46,449 nt of DNA from Candidatus Peribacteria bacterium (GTDB lineage: Bacteria > Patescibacteriota > Gracilibacteria > UBA1369 > LOWO2-01-FULL-3), in assembly GCA_943356465.1 (NCBI GenBank), contig CALREX010000003.1, forward strand, positions 1 through 46,449. Direction: 5' to 3'. A program made the translations under genes and the position numbers. Of the stretch, positions 44,160 through 46,449 are shown one piece after another. A model generated the notes under the pieces. It worked only from the letters and a program-made list of their open reading frames with translations. It was not told the origin of the DNA and ran no database searches. The stretch's first letter is position 1. Each line of letters starts with the position of its first letter.

Positions 44160-44188
44160 AGTATACTCCTTTTCATTATTCAGATAAA
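44160..44188 (-). promoter_or_regulatory. predicted relA promoter
   Basis: On the minus strand TTTATC (44188-44183), a 17-bp spacer and TATACT (44165-44160) straddle the end of the upstream gene. The leader would be about 23 nt. Confidence 0.35.
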
Positions 44189-46113
44189 CGAATAATTGCA
44201 TTGATATCAGACCCCTGGACATCGAAGACATGTACACCTTTTACCAATGCTTCAAAATTTACAGAAATATCCTTATACCTCGGAGTAAGTTTATTCAGAG
44301 AATTGAGGTACATCGTAGCAATATAATTATACGCTTTATAATAAGCACGAAGACGCAAAGCATTTTGAGAAAATCCTACAAATTTTTCAAGATTGTTGAA
44401 AGAATCCTGTCCTCTCAAATCTTTTATGTCAGTAAAAAATTCAGTTTCAAAGATATCTCTTTGCTCACTTAGTGAAATATCCGCGGCATTCAAATTTTCC
44501 GCCGCTTTCGAAACTTCATTTTGAATCTGTTGTCCAACCTCTATCGCATTTTTCATCTTATTCAAAAAATCAGTCAAAGTTTTTCTTCTATCATAAGATT
44601 GATCAAGCAATTTATAAATATCCTCACCATACAAATTTTGCATCTCATTCAAGTGTTTCATATAGTATGAAAATCTGTGTTCAGAACCTGAGAATTCACC
44701 ACCAAGATGAAGAGCAAAAAATACACCGGAGATTTTATCATTTCCAAGAACAAGATAATTATATTCATTGCCAAGGATTTCGCTCATATTCAAGGCCTGC
44801 GTTCCATTTTGAATTTCCAGAGTCGACTCCTTTTGCGGCTCAGAAACAGATTGCTTTTCCACTTTTTTAGGAAGAGCTACTTTTGACGATTCTTCATTTT
44901 GTTGATTTTGAACAACATTATTTGATTTCAAACCTCCATTAAAAATATTTCCAAATGGAATATAAAATGCCGCAATAATTCCAAGAATCACAAAAACAAA
45001 AATCGCAAAAATTCCAAAAATTTTACCTTTAGTAATTCCAGCCTGTTCCAGTATATGAAAAAATCCATAATTTTCATCTCTATAAGGCTCTACATCAGAC
45101 AAAACAGACGCCTCCGTTTTTTGTGGCTCAGATTCAAGTTCAGAAAAATTCCCAGACTCTTTCTCAATACTCCGATTTTCTATAACTTCAGGCGTAACAA
45201 CATTTTCATCAGGAACCTTATCCTCTTCAACGACAGGCTGATCAACAACATGCTTTTTTTCTTCAAAAACTGATTCCTTCCATTTTGGCTCTTCCCACTG
45301 AGCCTGAGAAGACTCGGCAAAAGGATTTATCGCCTTAACTTCGTCTTGTTTTTGAGTAACATCAATTGGTGAGGCGGCATCGATTGATGGCTGAGCATCA
45401 ACAACTCCATCTCCAAAAGGATTAAAAGTACCTATTTCAGATGTGACGGTCTGTACCGGTTCTTGAAAAACAGATTTTTCAGACAAAACAGCTTCAGATT
45501 CTTTTGGTTCCGGCACTAAAACTTCAGGCTCTTGAACTTCAGATTTTTGTTCTTCAACAAAGGGATTAAATTGCACATCTTGCACATCTTGAGCACCCTT
45601 AACAGGCTCAACATATGACGAAACAGCAGGTTTTACAACTTCTTCAGGCTCAATTTTCGACTCTTCAGGAACAACTTCAGTAAAAATAGAACTTTCAGGA
45701 GCAGAAACAGCTCCCACAGAAGGAGCATTCTCCGCCTTAACCTCAGTAACTTTCTCGGCAACACTTACCTTCTTCCTTCTCTTTCTTTTACGTTTTTTCT
45801 TAACAGCAACATCTTTATCTGCAAAAACACCTTCCTCTCCAAGAGAATCTTTAAGCTCAGACATTTGCCCTTTTGCAGCAGTTTTACTCACATATTGCTT
45901 AACATCGTTTTTATATCCTTTTATAGTTTTCTTAGTTTTATACTTAACCTCAGCCTTATCTTCCTTCAAATCTTCATCTACAGCACTTGAAGTCTTTTTC
46001 TTACTTTTCTCAGATTTGTCACCATCATCATCGGAAAATTGCTTACCTGAAGCGGCATTCGAATCATCTTCGAACGGATTTATTCCGAAATTTTTTGCCT
46101 TTTTATCGTCCAT
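44176..46113 (-). CDS. single-pass membrane protein with long acidic NPF-containing cytoplasmic part
   Basis: 645 residues, not recognised. About 365 N-terminal residues are low-complexity, rich in Glu, Val, Pro and Ser. They contain a Lys/Arg cluster (KKKRKRKRRKKV) and four Asn-Pro-Phe motifs: INPFEDD, FNPFVEE, FNPFGDG and INPFAES. One membrane helix follows (IFAIFVFVILGIIAAFYIPF, about 370-390). A roughly 250-residue outside domain follows, mostly helical after a short YNYLVLGNDKISGVFFALHL segment. The topology suggests a cytoplasmic scaffold linked to an external helical domain. It has its own strong promoter. relA follows 45 nt later. Confidence 0.72.
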   Translation of the reverse strand: MDDKKAKNFGINPFEDDSNAASGKQFSDDDGDKSEKSKKKTSSAVDEDLKEDKAEVKYKTKKTIKGYKNDVKQYVSKTAAKGQMSELKDSLGEEGVFADKDVAVKKKRKRKRRKKVSVAEKVTEVKAENAPSVGAVSAPESSIFTEVVPEESKIEPEEVVKPAVSSYVEPVKGAQDVQDVQFNPFVEEQKSEVQEPEVLVPEPKESEAVLSEKSVFQEPVQTVTSEIGTFNPFGDGVVDAQPSIDAASPIDVTQKQDEVKAINPFAESSQAQWEEPKWKESVFEEKKHVVDQPVVEEDKVPDENVVTPEVIENRSIEKESGNFSELESEPQKTEASVLSDVEPYRDENYGFFHILEQAGITKGKIFGIFAIFVFVILGIIAAFYIPFGNIFNGGLKSNNVVQNQQNEESSKVALPKKVEKQSVSEPQKESTLEIQNGTQALNMSEILGNEYNYLVLGNDKISGVFFALHLGGEFSGSEHRFSYYMKHLNEMQNLYGEDIYKLLDQSYDRRKTLTDFLNKMKNAIEVGQQIQNEVSKAAENLNAADISLSEQRDIFETEFFTDIKDLRGQDSFNNLEKFVGFSQNALRLRAYYKAYNYIATMYLNSLNKLTPRYKDISVNFEALVKGVHVFDVQGSDINAIIRLSE

Positions 46114-46137
46114 TTATAAGCTTATTTATATCTGAAC

Positions 46138-46166
46138 ATTATACCACAAAACAGCCTCTTTTTAAA
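46138..46166 (-). promoter_or_regulatory. promoter of the NPF-repeat membrane protein
   Basis: On the minus strand TTTAAA (46166-46161), a 17-bp spacer and an extended -10 TGG-TATAAT (46143-46138) precede the ATG by 24 nt. The gap 46114-46197 also holds a tiny CTCTTT/AAAGAG dyad overlapping this -35. I see nothing else in it. Confidence 0.6.
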
Positions 46167-46197
46167 GAGTTAAAAGCCAAAAAAAGATGAGCGATAT

Positions 46198-46449
46198 TTA
46201 AAAGTATCTATACACGCTTCCAACCAAAATTCTTCCCAAAATCCATTGAATCACAAAATAACCTAAAACTCCGATCACAATTATCTTTACTGCGTCATCT
46301 TTATGCACTTTATGGTAATCCAAAAGCATATGATAAGAAACAGCAAAAACAAACACAATAAAGATTAAATTTATTAAACTCAAAAGGTTGAAAACGTCAA
46401 AAATTCCTAGAATCGAAAGCAATCCTGCTGGAATAGAAAGCCAAGAAAC
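46198..46449 (-). CDS. partial membrane protein, runs off the window
   Basis: The reading frame is open to the last base, so the true start lies outside. The visible 83 residues contain a hydrophobic N-terminal part (LLSILGIFDVFNLLSLINL and IFIVFVFAVSYHMLL), a short charged loop (DYHKVHKDDA) and another helix (VIGVLGYFVIQWILG). A TTG at 46422 is possible as a start but is not needed. Family not recognised. Confidence 0.6.
   Translation of the reverse strand, partial: VSWLSIPAGLLSILGIFDVFNLLSLINLIFIVFVFAVSYHMLLDYHKVHKDDAVKIIVIGVLGYFVIQWILGRILVGSVYRYF

Noticed and set aside
1-46449. Alternative genetic code with TGA read as glycine
   Set aside because: The riboflavin kinase, truB and greA frames all end in TGA at the expected protein length, and no conserved protein needs TGA read through.

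Overview
The window is A+T-rich bacterial chromosome, densely packed and mostly housekeeping. It carries no rRNA, tRNA, CRISPR array or insertion sequence that I can see. Several features suggest a small-genome candidate-phylum (Patescibacteria/CPR-type, perhaps Peregrinibacteria-like) organism; this is inference, since no marker RNA is present. They are an archaeal-type triosephosphate isomerase, a stand-alone riboflavin kinase plus an archaeal RibL-like nucleotidyltransferase, a MurE-like ligase whose N-terminal domain is replaced by a hydrophobic segment, a TrmB-family regulator, very large surface proteins and very short intergenic gaps. TGA is used as a real stop (riboflavin kinase, truB, greA), so the UGA-glycine code of Gracilibacteria/Absconditabacteria does not apply.

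Layout. 149-5282 (+): an HlyD-type adaptor and an RND transporter. 5305-12671 (+): priA, trpS, pyrG, a membrane protein with duplicated GspF-N-like modules, an lgt-like gene and a small membrane protein. 12672-20167 (-): in transcription order riboflavin kinase, murE-like, truB, wecA/tagO-like, dnaG, rpoD (sigma-70) and greA. 20208-21425 (+): an O-antigen ligase/polymerase-like membrane protein. 21422-22655 (-): tpiA then hpf. 22776-35535 (+): two giant genes (2345 and 1895 codons) closed by a clear intrinsic terminator. 35680-37696 (+): holA and a TrmB-family regulator. 37696-37846: a 151-bp structure with perfect 24-bp arms. 37855-39596 (-): gatC then gatA. 39657-41941 (+): small membrane protein, RibL-like enzyme, ftsX, recO. 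41938-46113 (-): a single-pass protein with a long acidic cytoplasmic part, then a RelA-type ppGpp synthetase. The window ends in a membrane protein gene that runs off the edge (-).

How the genes work together. Replication, transcription and translation functions (dnaG, holA, priA, rpoD, greA, trpS, gatCA, truB, hpf, relA) are interleaved with envelope functions (wecA/tagO-like, murE-like, lgt-like, ftsX, ligase-like, RND). FAD synthesis appears split over two distant genes. The most unusual part is the two-gene giant locus. The first product has no signal peptide and carries an OmpA-like segment, MORN-like repeats and a beta-rich segment. The second has a signal peptide, about seven Cys-bracketed modules and a beta-strand-rich C-terminus. 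I infer a cell-surface structure, but neither product has an established function.

Genome-level signals. The + strand is C-rich over G in genes of both directions, so + genes prefer A/C-ending codons and - genes T/G-ending ones. Few genes have a Shine-Dalgarno sequence, and several have a -10-like hexamer only 6-7 nt before the start codon, which predicts leaderless mRNAs. Three of four convergent gene pairs abut or overlap at their stop codons without a terminator. No gene-free stretch exceeds 300 bases.
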